Positions 16,490-24,181 of a DNA stretch of 64,000 nt are shown piece by piece (the stretch's first letter is position 1; the number at the start of each line of letters is the position of its first letter). This DNA comes from an uncultured Propionibacteriaceae bacterium (GTDB lineage: Bacteria > Actinomycetota > Actinomycetes > Propionibacteriales > Propionibacteriaceae). The stretch is from NCBI GenBank assembly GCA_937965785.1, contig CALCKT010000067.1, positions 1 through 64,000 of the forward strand, given 5' to 3'. A program made the position numbers and the translations under genes. Below the pieces are notes generated by a model. It was not told where the DNA came from and made no database searches. It saw only the letters and a list, made by a program, of their open reading frames with translations.

Positions 16490-16495
16490 TAGGGT
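16490..16495 (+). promoter_or_regulatory. -10 box of the leaderless hisA promoter
   Basis: TAGGGT ends 7 nt before the GTG of hisA at 16503. This gives hisA and the cassette behind it a promoter separate from that of hisDCBH. Confidence 0.55.
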
Positions 16496-16502
16496 TCGCG
16501 TC

Positions 16503-17249
16503 GTGGAAGCATTGCAGTTGTTGCCCGCCGTGGACGTCCAGGACGGCCAGGCCGTCCAACTCGTCCAAGGCGTGGCGGGCACCCAGAAGGAGTTCGGGGA
16601 TCCGCTGTCCGCGGCCCTCAGATGGCAGGAGGAGGGGGCGTCCTGGATCCATCTGGTCGATCTCGACGCCGCCTTCGGGCGCGGCTCCAACGCCGACCTG
16701 CTCGCCGGGATCATCGGCAGGCTGGACGTGGATGTCGAACTCTCCGGGGGGATCCGGGACGACGTGTCCCTGGAGCGGGCCCTCGGCACCGGGTGCCGCA
16801 GGGTCAACATCGGCACCGCCGCGCTGGAACGGCCCCAGTGGTGCGAACGGATCATCGAAACCCACGGCGACCGCGTAGCCATCGGCCTGGACGTGCGTGG
16901 GGAGCGGCTCGCCGCCCGGGGCTGGACCACGCAGGGGGGGCCGTGGGTCGAGACCCTCGACCGGCTGGCGGCGGCCGGGTGCCGGCGTTTCGTAGTCACC
17001 GACGTCAACTCCGATGGCATGCTCACCGGACCGAACCTCGACCTGCTGGGCGATGTCTGTGCCCGCACCGACGCCGCCGTGATCGCATCCGGTGGCATCT
17101 CCACCCTGGACGATCTGCGTGCCCTGCGGGAGCTCACCCGTGACGGCGTGGAGGGGGCCATCGTCGGCACCGCCCTCTACCTCGGCAGATTCACCCTGGC
17201 CGAGGCCATCGAGGTCGCCGGCCCGCAGCAGATCGGAGAGGTGGCATGA
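16503..17249 (+). CDS. hisA: HisA/TrpF-type phosphoribosyl isomerase (PriA family)
   Basis: HisA isomerises ProFAR in histidine synthesis; the actinobacterial PriA version also performs the TrpF reaction of tryptophan synthesis. The 248-residue TIM barrel closely matches PriA in sequence pattern: PAVDV with the catalytic Asp11, WIHLVDLDAAFGRG, ELSGGIRDD, ARGW (the PriA Arg-Gly-Trp loop) and VTDVNSDGMLTGPN with the second catalytic Asp. Position 19, normally Arg in AVRLVQG, is Gln here (codon CAA). No trpF is visible in the trp cluster, so dual function is plausible but not shown. The GTG start follows TAGGGT by 7 nt. The stop overlaps the next gene by 4 nt; hisF is absent. Confidence 0.95.
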   Translation: MEALQLLPAVDVQDGQAVQLVQGVAGTQKEFGDPLSAALRWQEEGASWIHLVDLDAAFGRGSNADLLAGIIGRLDVDVELSGGIRDDVSLERALGTGCRRVNIGTAALERPQWCERIIETHGDRVAIGLDVRGERLAARGWTTQGGPWVETLDRLAAAGCRRFVVTDVNSDGMLTGPNLDLLGDVCARTDAAVIASGGISTLDDLRALRELTRDGVEGAIVGTALYLGRFTLAEAIEVAGPQQIGEVA

Positions 17250-19597
17250 GCCCCGCGCCACGCACCAGTTTCGGAGCCTCGGAGTCGACCCGTCTCCACA
17301 CCCCGCCGCTGCTGACCGGACGGATCGCCGAACTGCTCGCGGGCAAGAAGATCGCCATGACCGGTGTCACCGGTTTCATCGGCGAACAGATGCTCTGGAA
17401 ATTCCTCACCGAGTGCCCGGACACGACCACCGCAGTGCTGGTGCGCCGCAAGGGTTCCCTGTCCGCCACCCAACGGGTCGCCTCGCTGCTGAAGAAGAAA
17501 ATCTTCAAGGATGTCGTCGCCGAGGCCGGTTCCGTCGAGGAACTGATGGCCGCGCGCGTCGATGTGATCGAGGGTGACCTCCCGGACGCCCCGGAACTGC
17601 CGCGCGACATCGACGTGCTGGTGCACTGCGCAGGGGACGTCTCCTTCGACCCGCCCATCGATGCGGCGTTCAAGACCAACGTGCTCGGCGTCAAGGCGCT
17701 GCTGAAACGATTCCGCGATTCCTGTTCCGACGAGAACGGCAACCTGGTGCGCGTCCCGCACTACGTCCACATCTCGACGGCCTACACGGCGGGGCGCCGC
17801 AGGGGACCGATCCCGGAGGCCGCCCATCCCCACGATGTGGACTACGAGGCCGAGACCCGGGCGGCGCTGGCGATGGCCGACATCGTCGAGGCCCGGTCCC
17901 GCACATCCGAGCAGCTGACGGCGCTGCGCAAGGAAGCAGAGAAACTGCACCGCCGCGCCGGGTACCTCACCACCAGCGAGGACACCGAACGGCGGCGGCT
18001 CGCCTGGGTGAAGAAGGAACTGGTGGCCGCGGGAACGGAACGGGCCCGTTCGCTGGGCTGGACCGACGTCTACACCTTCGCCAAGGCAATGGGTGAAGCG
18101 GTCGTCGCGGACCTGTGCCGCGACATGCAGGTCTCCATCGTCCGCCCGGCGATCGTGGAGTCGTCGTTGCGATACCCGTATCCGGGATGGATCGAGGGTT
18201 TCAAGATGGCCGACCCGATCATCCTGGCCTACGGGCGGGGGCAACTGCCCGAGTTCCCGGCCTCCCCGGACGCAGTGATCGACATCATCCCCTGCGACTA
18301 CGTGGTCAACACCATCGTCGCGGTGTGCGCCACCCAGCCGAAGGTGGGGGAACCGGAGTTCTACCACTGCTCGTCGGGGGCAAGGAACCCCCTGACCTTC
18401 CGCGGCATCTACGAACACATCCGCTCCTACTTCTCCCGTCACCCGTACCGGGACGGGCAGGGATCCCACCAGCTGGCCACGTGGAACTTCCCCGGACCGG
18501 AACCGGTGGAACGCAAACTCTGGTTCGCGGAGAAGGGGGTCGCGATCGGCAATCGCCTGCTGAGTTTCGCCCCGCGCGGCAAGAAGACCCGTGCCGCCGC
18601 CCGGGCCCTCGACAAGACGGCCAAACAGCTGGACTTCCTCAACAGGTACCTGGGTCTCTACGGCGAATACCTCCAATCCGAACTGCACTTCGTCGACGAC
18701 TGCACCCTGGCGCTGCACAACAGCCTCCACGAGGATGACCGCGAAACCTTCGGGTTCGACTCGGGCAACCTCGACTGGACCCACTACGTGGAGAACGTGC
18801 ACGCCCCGGCGATCACGGACCCCGTGCGCCGCCTCGAGGCCGCCCGGCGCCGCCGCAAGGCCCATTCCGCCACCTACCGGAGCCTCAAACCCACCGAGCC
18901 CGGGACGGTGCTGGCCGCCTTCGACCTGGACGGCACGGTGATGACCACCAACGTCATCGAAACCTACCTGTGGCTGCGGCTCCCCGAGCTGTCCCTGACG
19001 CAGCGCGCGGGGGAGCTGATGAAGGTCGCCGCCCAGCTGCCCAATTACCTGGGGGCCGAACGCAAGGACCGCGGGGTTTTCCTGCGGCAGGTGTACCGCC
19101 GCTACGAAGGAGCCAGACTGGACGAGCTGGAACGTTTCGTCGACGAGCGGTTGACCCCGTTCGTGTTGGACCGGACCTCCCCCGAAGCGGTCCGGCGCAT
19201 TCGCGAACACCGGGAGGCCGGGCACACCACGATCCTGCTCACCGGCGTCATCCGCCCCCTGACCAGGCCCTTCGAGGGGCTCTTCGACCACATCGTCGCC
19301 GCCGACCTGGCCACGGACGCGGACGGGGTGTGCACCGGTTTCCTGACCGGTCCCCCCATGGTGGGGGACTCCCGCGCCGCGTGGCTCACCCATTACGCGG
19401 GCCTCCACGGCATCGACCTGCCGGCCTCCTTCGCCTACGCCGACAGCCACGTCGACCTACCGATGCTGCGCACCGTCGGCAATCCCGTCGCGGTCAGCCC
19501 GGACATCGGCCTGATGCGTGCCGCCAAGGAATCCGGTTGGTCGATCATCGACTGGCCCTCCCACGCGCTGCAGCCCAGATGGAAGCTGCCGTCGTGA
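17246..19597 (+). CDS. Fatty acyl-CoA reductase fused to a HAD-IB phosphatase
   Basis: The 783-residue protein joins two enzymes. Residues about 30-400 form an NAD(P)-binding acyl-CoA/thioester reductase domain, with GVTGFIG at 40-46, STAYTAG, and the YxxxK pair Tyr276 and Lys280. Residues about 430-530 resemble the FAR_C (male-sterility) tail, ending in FDSGNLDWTHYVENVH. Residues about 553-783 form a HAD-IB domain of the SerB/CicA type: DLDGT at 560-564 with the nucleophile Asp560, LLTG near 660, and YADSHVDLPML with Asp733 and Asp737. FAR enzymes reduce fatty acyl-CoA to alcohol or aldehyde; the HAD domain would remove phosphate from an unknown, perhaps lipid, substrate. It starts within the hisA stop (ATGA) and is coupled to the next gene (GTGA). 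Confidence 0.9.
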   Translation: MSPAPRTSFGASESTRLHTPPLLTGRIAELLAGKKIAMTGVTGFIGEQMLWKFLTECPDTTTAVLVRRKGSLSATQRVASLLKKKIFKDVVAEAGSVEELMAARVDVIEGDLPDAPELPRDIDVLVHCAGDVSFDPPIDAAFKTNVLGVKALLKRFRDSCSDENGNLVRVPHYVHISTAYTAGRRRGPIPEAAHPHDVDYEAETRAALAMADIVEARSRTSEQLTALRKEAEKLHRRAGYLTTSEDTERRRLAWVKKELVAAGTERARSLGWTDVYTFAKAMGEAVVADLCRDMQVSIVRPAIVESSLRYPYPGWIEGFKMADPIILAYGRGQLPEFPASPDAVIDIIPCDYVVNTIVAVCATQPKVGEPEFYHCSSGARNPLTFRGIYEHIRSYFSRHPYRDGQGSHQLATWNFPGPEPVERKLWFAEKGVAIGNRLLSFAPRGKKTRAAARALDKTAKQLDFLNRYLGLYGEYLQSELHFVDDCTLALHNSLHEDDRETFGFDSGNLDWTHYVENVHAPAITDPVRRLEAARRRRKAHSATYRSLKPTEPGTVLAAFDLDGTVMTTNVIETYLWLRLPELSLTQRAGELMKVAAQLPNYLGAERKDRGVFLRQVYRRYEGARLDELERFVDERLTPFVLDRTSPEAVRRIREHREAGHTTILLTGVIRPLTRPFEGLFDHIVAADLATDADGVCTGFLTGPPMVGDSRAAWLTHYAGLHGIDLPASFAYADSHVDLPMLRTVGNPVAVSPDIGLMRAAKESGWSIIDWPSHALQPRWKLPS

Positions 19598-21108
19598 CCC
19601 GTCCCGGTTTCGTCCTGAAGGTCGACGAACGCACCCCGCCGCTGCTGACCCTCGCAGGCGGCAACATCAGCCTGCGGCGTTTCCCCACCGGGACCGGCGT
19701 GATCTACCCGCCGCAGCCCGTGCCCTCCTCCGACCCCGTCGCGCTGGTGGAGGGGGCGTTCGCCAACCCCGTCGACAGCGCCCCCCTGGCTGGGCTGCTG
19801 CGCCCAGGGATGAAGCTGACCGTCGTGGTGGGAAACGTCGACCCGGTGCAACCCTGCATGCGGTTCGACATCAGACGCAGCATCGTCGAACGTGTCCTCG
19901 AACACGCCGCCAGGGCGCGGGTGGATGACGTCGCCATCGTGGTGGCCGGTGGTCTTGGACCCCGGTGGGGTGGTCAGGAAATCGTCGAGGCCCTCGGCGA
20001 CCGGGTGGCCACTTCCTTCCTGCCCGAGGGCAGGATCACCAGCCACGACGTGACCTCGGAGGACCTGGTCACGGTGGCCACCCTGTCCGGGGAACCGGTA
20101 AAGATGAACGCGCGGATCGCGGAGTCGGACCTGGTGGTCTCGGTGGATGTCTGCCACGGCCCCGGGGAGCGAAGGCTGCTCGCGACCGGGACGACGGACC
20201 TCGCCACCATCAACCGGATCGGCGGGTTCGGTGGCGGCGAATCTGCGTGCCGGGAGGTCGCCGCGGCCATTCACAGGGCCATTCCCGTCTTCTCCGTCAC
20301 CGCGGTGCTCGGGCAGCCCTACCTTGGGCGCCACCTGAGCTTCCTGAACCACTGCGAGTGGGAATGGCGGCTTCCGGAACAGGTCGCCTACGCCACTGCA
20401 CGCCAGTTCGCCGCGCTCCTGCCCCGGCAGGGAACCCAGAAACTCTACGCGGCACCGCGCGCGGACTACGAGCTCTGCGACGTGGTCGGCGGCGATCCGG
20501 AGCAGGTGGCGAGCCGCGCCGCCGAGGTGTGGCGGGCGGCCAATGCCGTTGCTGCGCCACGCACCGGGATCCTGATGACCTCGGTGTGGGGAGGCGGCTT
20601 CGACCCGGGGGACCCCGTGGGCTCGCCCGTCAACGCAACCCACCAGGCGCTGCGCAACGCGGGAGCCGACGCGGAGCATTCCCTCCTGCGCGACGGCGGG
20701 ATACTGATCGCCTTCCACCCGCTCAGCCGGGTCTTCCCGAACCGGACCCTCGCCCCGGCCGCCGATTTCTTCACCAAGGTGTTGCCCGCAACGAGGGAAC
20801 CGGCCGAGATCCACGAACGATTCGAACGCCAGGCCTTGGCGGACGACTGGTACCTGAAGCTCTACCGCGACCACAACGCCTGGCATCCGCTGGCCGTCTT
20901 CCACACCTGGTACGGGATCCGCCGCGCCACCGAGCGGCTGGCCGACGTCATCTGGGTGGGGGCCGACCGGGAAACCACCGGCGTCCTCGGGCAGCGGGCC
21001 GCAACCACCCTGGACGACGCGCTCGAACTGGCCCGGCAGATCACCGGGGACCGGGAGGACGCCACCTACCTGCACGGGCCCGGACGGATCTTCGGGGAGC
21101 CGCGGTGA
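19594..21108 (+). CDS. LarA-like (DUF2088) protein with altered cofactor site
   Basis: The 504-residue protein resembles the lactate racemase LarA family in its N-terminal half: a PGMKLTVVVGN strand, IVVAGGLGPRWG, a SHD segment with His151 where LarA has its conserved His, and VCHGPG with His188. The lysine that carries the nickel-pincer nucleotide in LarA, within GFSGGxK, is not found; the nearest match GFGGGESA has Ser217 there. No larB, larC or larE is nearby. It may therefore act without the nickel cofactor or on another substrate. GTG 19594 is preferred to ATG 19579 because it makes a GTGA overlap with the previous stop and has GGAAG 8 nt upstream. It is coupled to the PlsC-like gene at its end. 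Confidence 0.8.
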   Translation: MTRPGFVLKVDERTPPLLTLAGGNISLRRFPTGTGVIYPPQPVPSSDPVALVEGAFANPVDSAPLAGLLRPGMKLTVVVGNVDPVQPCMRFDIRRSIVERVLEHAARARVDDVAIVVAGGLGPRWGGQEIVEALGDRVATSFLPEGRITSHDVTSEDLVTVATLSGEPVKMNARIAESDLVVSVDVCHGPGERRLLATGTTDLATINRIGGFGGGESACREVAAAIHRAIPVFSVTAVLGQPYLGRHLSFLNHCEWEWRLPEQVAYATARQFAALLPRQGTQKLYAAPRADYELCDVVGGDPEQVASRAAEVWRAANAVAAPRTGILMTSVWGGGFDPGDPVGSPVNATHQALRNAGADAEHSLLRDGGILIAFHPLSRVFPNRTLAPAADFFTKVLPATREPAEIHERFERQALADDWYLKLYRDHNAWHPLAVFHTWYGIRRATERLADVIWVGADRETTGVLGQRAATTLDDALELARQITGDREDATYLHGPGRIFGEPR

Positions 21109-21845
21109 TCACCTGGTTCTCGGACATGTTGGGGTTCGCCCGGACGGGGTTCGGGCTGGTTCGGCGCCGCCCGGCCGGCGCCCCGGAACCGGCGGGGCGG
21201 CGGCGTGACCGCCTGGCGCGCTCGGACCTGAGCGAGACCCCGGACCTGTTCAACCCCCTGACCTGGCGCCTGGAATACCAGGTGGCGGGGCTCGATTCGC
21301 TGCAGGGACTGGAGGGACCGGTCATCTTCGCCGTCAACGAGCAGGGGGTCCTCGACTGGCAGGTTCTGAGGGCCGTGCTCCCCGCGAGGCTGCGCACGAC
21401 CAACCGGGGTGTCGGTCGCGCGCTGGCGAAGGGACGCAGCATCGTGGTCTTCTCGGAGCCCTCGCTCGTCGACGGCGGGGTGGGGGAGTTCACCACGCTG
21501 CCCGCGGAACTGGCGACCGAACACAAAGTGCCGATCATTCCCGTGGCGATCGTCGGGACCTTCAAACTGAACGAGGTGCTCAGGCTCGCCCTGCAACGCA
21601 GACCCCGGGTCTCCGTGCGTTTCGGCTCGCCCGTGTATGTTCGCGGCCAGTCGATCAAGGAGGCCACCGAGGTGGTGCAGGGCGCGGTCGGGGCGCTTTT
21701 CCACAGTGGGGAGCTCTCCTGGTGGGCGGTTCAGAGCCACGCCCCCATGGCAAGTGGCGAGCCCATGCCCCGCTGGCGCAGGCTCTGGCAGCAGACGGCG
21801 CCGCGTCCCGACCGGGGCCGCCGCATCTGGAAGAACAACGGGTGA
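21105..21845 (+). CDS. PlsC-like acyltransferase homologue lacking the catalytic His
   Basis: The 246-residue protein has the order of motifs of glycerolphosphate acyltransferases: block I at 78-84, a block III-like SEPSLVDG after IVVF, and PIIPVAIVGT as block IV. In block I the invariant HxxxxD is replaced by ExxxxD: Asn78-Glu79, then Asp84. Since that His is the general base, ordinary acyl transfer is unlikely, and it may be a binding or regulatory relative. No membrane helix is strong; a hydrophobic stretch near the start may associate with membrane. It starts in the LarA-like stop (GTGA), and the GNAT gene follows after 10 nt with a good ribosome site. Confidence 0.8.
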   Translation: MITWFSDMLGFARTGFGLVRRRPAGAPEPAGRRRDRLARSDLSETPDLFNPLTWRLEYQVAGLDSLQGLEGPVIFAVNEQGVLDWQVLRAVLPARLRTTNRGVGRALAKGRSIVVFSEPSLVDGGVGEFTTLPAELATEHKVPIIPVAIVGTFKLNEVLRLALQRRPRVSVRFGSPVYVRGQSIKEATEVVQGAVGALFHSGELSWWAVQSHAPMASGEPMPRWRRLWQQTAPRPDRGRRIWKNNG

Positions 21846-21855
21846 GGGAGGAGCA

Positions 21856-22806
21856 GTGGAACTCTACATCGAGAACCATCTAACCTGGCGTCTCCTAACT
21901 CCCGACGACTGGGATGAGTTGCTCTCCCTGAGGGCCCAGCTGGAGGCCTTGGACGATCTCGTGCTGCCCGCCACCGATCGGGTGATCGAGGGAGCCGCGC
22001 AGACCATAACGGTCGGGGATGCCATCGGCGGCTGGGACTCCTACGGGAACCTGTCGGCCTTCGGATGGAACATCCCGGAACCGGGAAGCCATCCCGCGAA
22101 GGTTTTCCTGCTCGGCGGGGTTCATCCGACCCACAGGTACCAGGGAATCGGGCGGGCGCTGCTGGCCTGGCAGGAGGAACGGGCGCTCGCCTGGCGTGAC
22201 GAACATCACCCCGGGGAACCGATCTGGCTCGGTTCCTACGTGGAGGCGGACCAGACCTGCCTGCGCCACCTGCTCTTGCAACGGGGTTTCCTGGCGGAAC
22301 GCTACTTCTTCGACATGCACAGGGAACTGTTCGACCTGCCCAGGCCGCACGACATTCCCGGACTGGTCTTCGAGAACTTCACCCCGGAACGCAGCCACCA
22401 GGTGCTGCAGCTGCACAACTCGTGCTTCAGCGCCCGGATCGACGAAGACGCATGGGCGGAATCGCTGGCGAAGGGAACCTTCCGCGCCGACTGGTCATGG
22501 GTCGCGGTCAAGGGCGATGAGGTGGTCGGGTACTGCCTGTCGGGAACCGACGACGCGGCGGGACTGGACGGCGTGATGGAGGGGTGGTGCGACCGGCTGG
22601 GCGTGGCCAGGGCGCACCGGCACCAGGGGGTTGCCGAGGCCCTGCTGGCGCGGTCTTTGCGTTCGATGGCCGACTCGGGTTGTCCCGCCGCGGGGATCGG
22701 GGTGGACACCCGAAACCGTGCCGTCGCGGACTGGCTGCACCGGGTGCTGGGATACGAGGAACGCGACAGCGTGACCCTGTTGGGAAAGAGCATTCCGGCT
22801 GCTTGA
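21856..22806 (+). CDS. Tandem-domain GNAT acetyltransferase
   Basis: The 316-residue protein holds two GNAT domains. The first, about residues 10-150, has the acetyl-CoA loop RYQGIGRAL at 94-102; the second, about 165-310, has RHQGVAEALL at 255-264 and a GVDTRNRAVADWL segment typical of active domains. Tandem architecture of this size occurs in mycothiol synthase MshD and in antibiotic acetyltransferases; I cannot say which applies, and no other mycothiol genes are nearby. The GTG at 21856 is preceded by GGGAGGAG at 21846-21853, a strong ribosome site. It is the last gene of the cassette that begins in hisA. The stop codon lies inside an inverted repeat. Confidence 0.88.
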   Translation: MELYIENHLTWRLLTPDDWDELLSLRAQLEALDDLVLPATDRVIEGAAQTITVGDAIGGWDSYGNLSAFGWNIPEPGSHPAKVFLLGGVHPTHRYQGIGRALLAWQEERALAWRDEHHPGEPIWLGSYVEADQTCLRHLLLQRGFLAERYFFDMHRELFDLPRPHDIPGLVFENFTPERSHQVLQLHNSCFSARIDEDAWAESLAKGTFRADWSWVAVKGDEVVGYCLSGTDDAAGLDGVMEGWCDRLGVARAHRHQGVAEALLARSLRSMADSGCPAAGIGVDTRNRAVADWLHRVLGYEERDSVTLLGKSIPAA

Positions 22807-22823
22807 GATAAGCTCGCTCAAGC
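22801..22823. promoter_or_regulatory. Perfect 7-bp inverted repeat between the GNAT gene and yebC
   Basis: GCTTGAG (22801-22807) and CTCAAGC (22817-22823) flank a 9-nt spacer and include the GNAT stop codon. It lies about 30 nt before yebC. It could be a short terminator, although only AAAATTG follows, or an operator for yebC-ruvCAB. Confidence 0.45.
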
Positions 22824-22854
22824 AAAATTGACCTCTACCCGAAGGGCGGGATGC

Positions 22855-23628
22855 ATGAGCGGACACTCCAAATGGGCGACGACCAAGCACAAGAAGGCGG
22901 TCATTGACGCCAAACGCGGCAAGTTGTTCGCCAAGCTGATCAAGAACGTGGAGGTGGCGGCCCGGTTGGGCGGCGGGGATCCGAGCGGCAACCCGACGCT
23001 CTACGACGCCATTCAGAAGGCCAAGAAGTCCAGCGTCCCCAACGACAACATCGACCGTGCGGTGAAACGCGGCTCCGGTGCCATATCCGGTGGCGCCGAC
23101 TACGAGACGATCATGTACGAGGCCTACGGGCCCTCCGGGATCGCGATCCTGATCGAATGCCTGACCGACAACCGGAACCGCTCCGCCTCGGACGTGCGTG
23201 TCGCGGTCACCCGCAATGGCGGCACCATGGCCGATGTCGGGTCGGTGCAGCGCCTGTTCGCCCGCAAGGGGGTCGTCGTGGTTCCCAAACAGCAGGAGGA
23301 CAGGGAGGTCACGGAGGACGACCTGCTCGAGGCCGCCCTGGAGGTGGGTCTCGAAGAGGTCAATGACGAGGACGAGGCCTGGGAGGTGGTCTGCGATCCC
23401 GGCGACATCGTGGAGGTCCGCAAGGCCATTGAGGCGGCGGGGTTCGACTACGACTCCTCGGAGGTGCAGTTCGTCGCATCCTTCGACCAGGAGGTCGACA
23501 CCGTGGAGCTCGCCCAGAAGATCTTCCGCATCATCGACGCCCTCGAGGACTCCGACGACGTGCAGAACGTCTTCACCAACCTGGACCTCACCCCGGAGGT
23601 GGCGGCGGCCCTCGAATCCGAGGATTGA
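22855..23628 (+). CDS. yebC: YebC/PmpR-family protein
   Basis: YebC-type proteins are cytosolic; members act as transcription regulators, and recent work links some to relief of ribosome stalling at polyproline. The 257-residue protein has the family start MSGHSKWATTKHKK, the KSSVPNDNIDRAVKRG segment and the acidic C-terminal domain (LTPEVAAALE at the end). The ATG at 22855 is chosen for this N-terminus and has AAGGGCGGG upstream. ruvC follows after 19 nt, the classic yebC-ruvCAB order, although ruvC seems to have its own promoter. Confidence 0.96.
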   Translation: MSGHSKWATTKHKKAVIDAKRGKLFAKLIKNVEVAARLGGGDPSGNPTLYDAIQKAKKSSVPNDNIDRAVKRGSGAISGGADYETIMYEAYGPSGIAILIECLTDNRNRSASDVRVAVTRNGGTMADVGSVQRLFARKGVVVVPKQQEDREVTEDDLLEAALEVGLEEVNDEDEAWEVVCDPGDIVEVRKAIEAAGFDYDSSEVQFVASFDQEVDTVELAQKIFRIIDALEDSDDVQNVFTNLDLTPEVAAALESED

Positions 23629-23633
23629 TCGTC

Positions 23634-23639
23634 TATAAT
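23634..23639 (+). promoter_or_regulatory. -10 box of the ruvCAB promoter
   Basis: A consensus TATAAT ends 8 nt before the ruvC ATG at 23648, giving a leaderless or nearly leaderless message. It is the only perfect consensus -10 found among the gene starts here. No LexA-type SOS box is seen around it. Confidence 0.6.
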
Positions 23640-23647
23640 CCGAACTG

Positions 23648-24181
23648 ATGTTCGAGAAAAAGCGCATTCTGGGGATTGATCCCGGCCTCACCCGCTGCGG
23701 TATCGGCGTGGTGGAAGGCGCCGTGGGGCGTCCCCCCGTCTTCATCGCGGTCGGGGTCGTGCGCACCAGCCCGGACCTGGACGTGGCCCACCGGCTGCTC
23801 CAGGTGGAGGCCGGACTCGAACGGTGGTTCACCGAACACACCCCCGACGTGGTGGCCATCGAACGCGTGTTCGCCCAGCACAACACGACATCCGTGATCG
23901 ACACGGCGCAGGCCGCGGGGGTCGCCGCCCTGGTCGCGGCCCGGCGCGGGCTTCCCGTCACGTTCCACACCCCGAGCGAGGTCAAGGCCGCCGTCACCGG
24001 CTCGGGACGGGCCGACAAGTCCCAGGTGACCGCCATGGTCACCACGATCCTGAGGCTCGACGCGCCTCCCAGGCCGGCGGACGCGGCCGATGCCCTGGCC
24101 CTGGCCGTCTGTCATGCCTGGCGGGGCGGCCACACCAATCGATATGCGGCGCTGGTCGCGGCCGCGAGAGGAAAACGATGA
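23648..24181 (+). CDS. ruvC: Holliday junction resolvase
   Basis: RuvC cuts four-way DNA junctions produced by recombination, working with RuvAB. The 177-residue RNase-H-fold protein has the first catalytic acid Asp11 in ILGIDPGLTRCG, a Glu in VVAIERVFAQHNTTSV, and the C-terminal acids in RPADAADALALAVCHAW. It starts 8 nt after a TATAAT box. Its stop overlaps the ruvA start by 4 nt (ATGA), so ruvC and ruvA are coupled. Confidence 0.97.
   Translation: MFEKKRILGIDPGLTRCGIGVVEGAVGRPPVFIAVGVVRTSPDLDVAHRLLQVEAGLERWFTEHTPDVVAIERVFAQHNTTSVIDTAQAAGVAALVAARRGLPVTFHTPSEVKAAVTGSGRADKSQVTAMVTTILRLDAPPRPADAADALALAVCHAWRGGHTNRYAALVAAARGKR

Noticed and set aside
17177..19450. A long open frame antisense to the FAR-HAD gene
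   Set aside because: The plus strand encodes two recognisable domains with catalytic motifs; the antisense product has none.
23581..23660. LexA/SOS box at the ruvCAB promoter
   Set aside because: No CGAAC-N4-GTTCG-like palindrome is present; only a half-site-like GAAC is seen.
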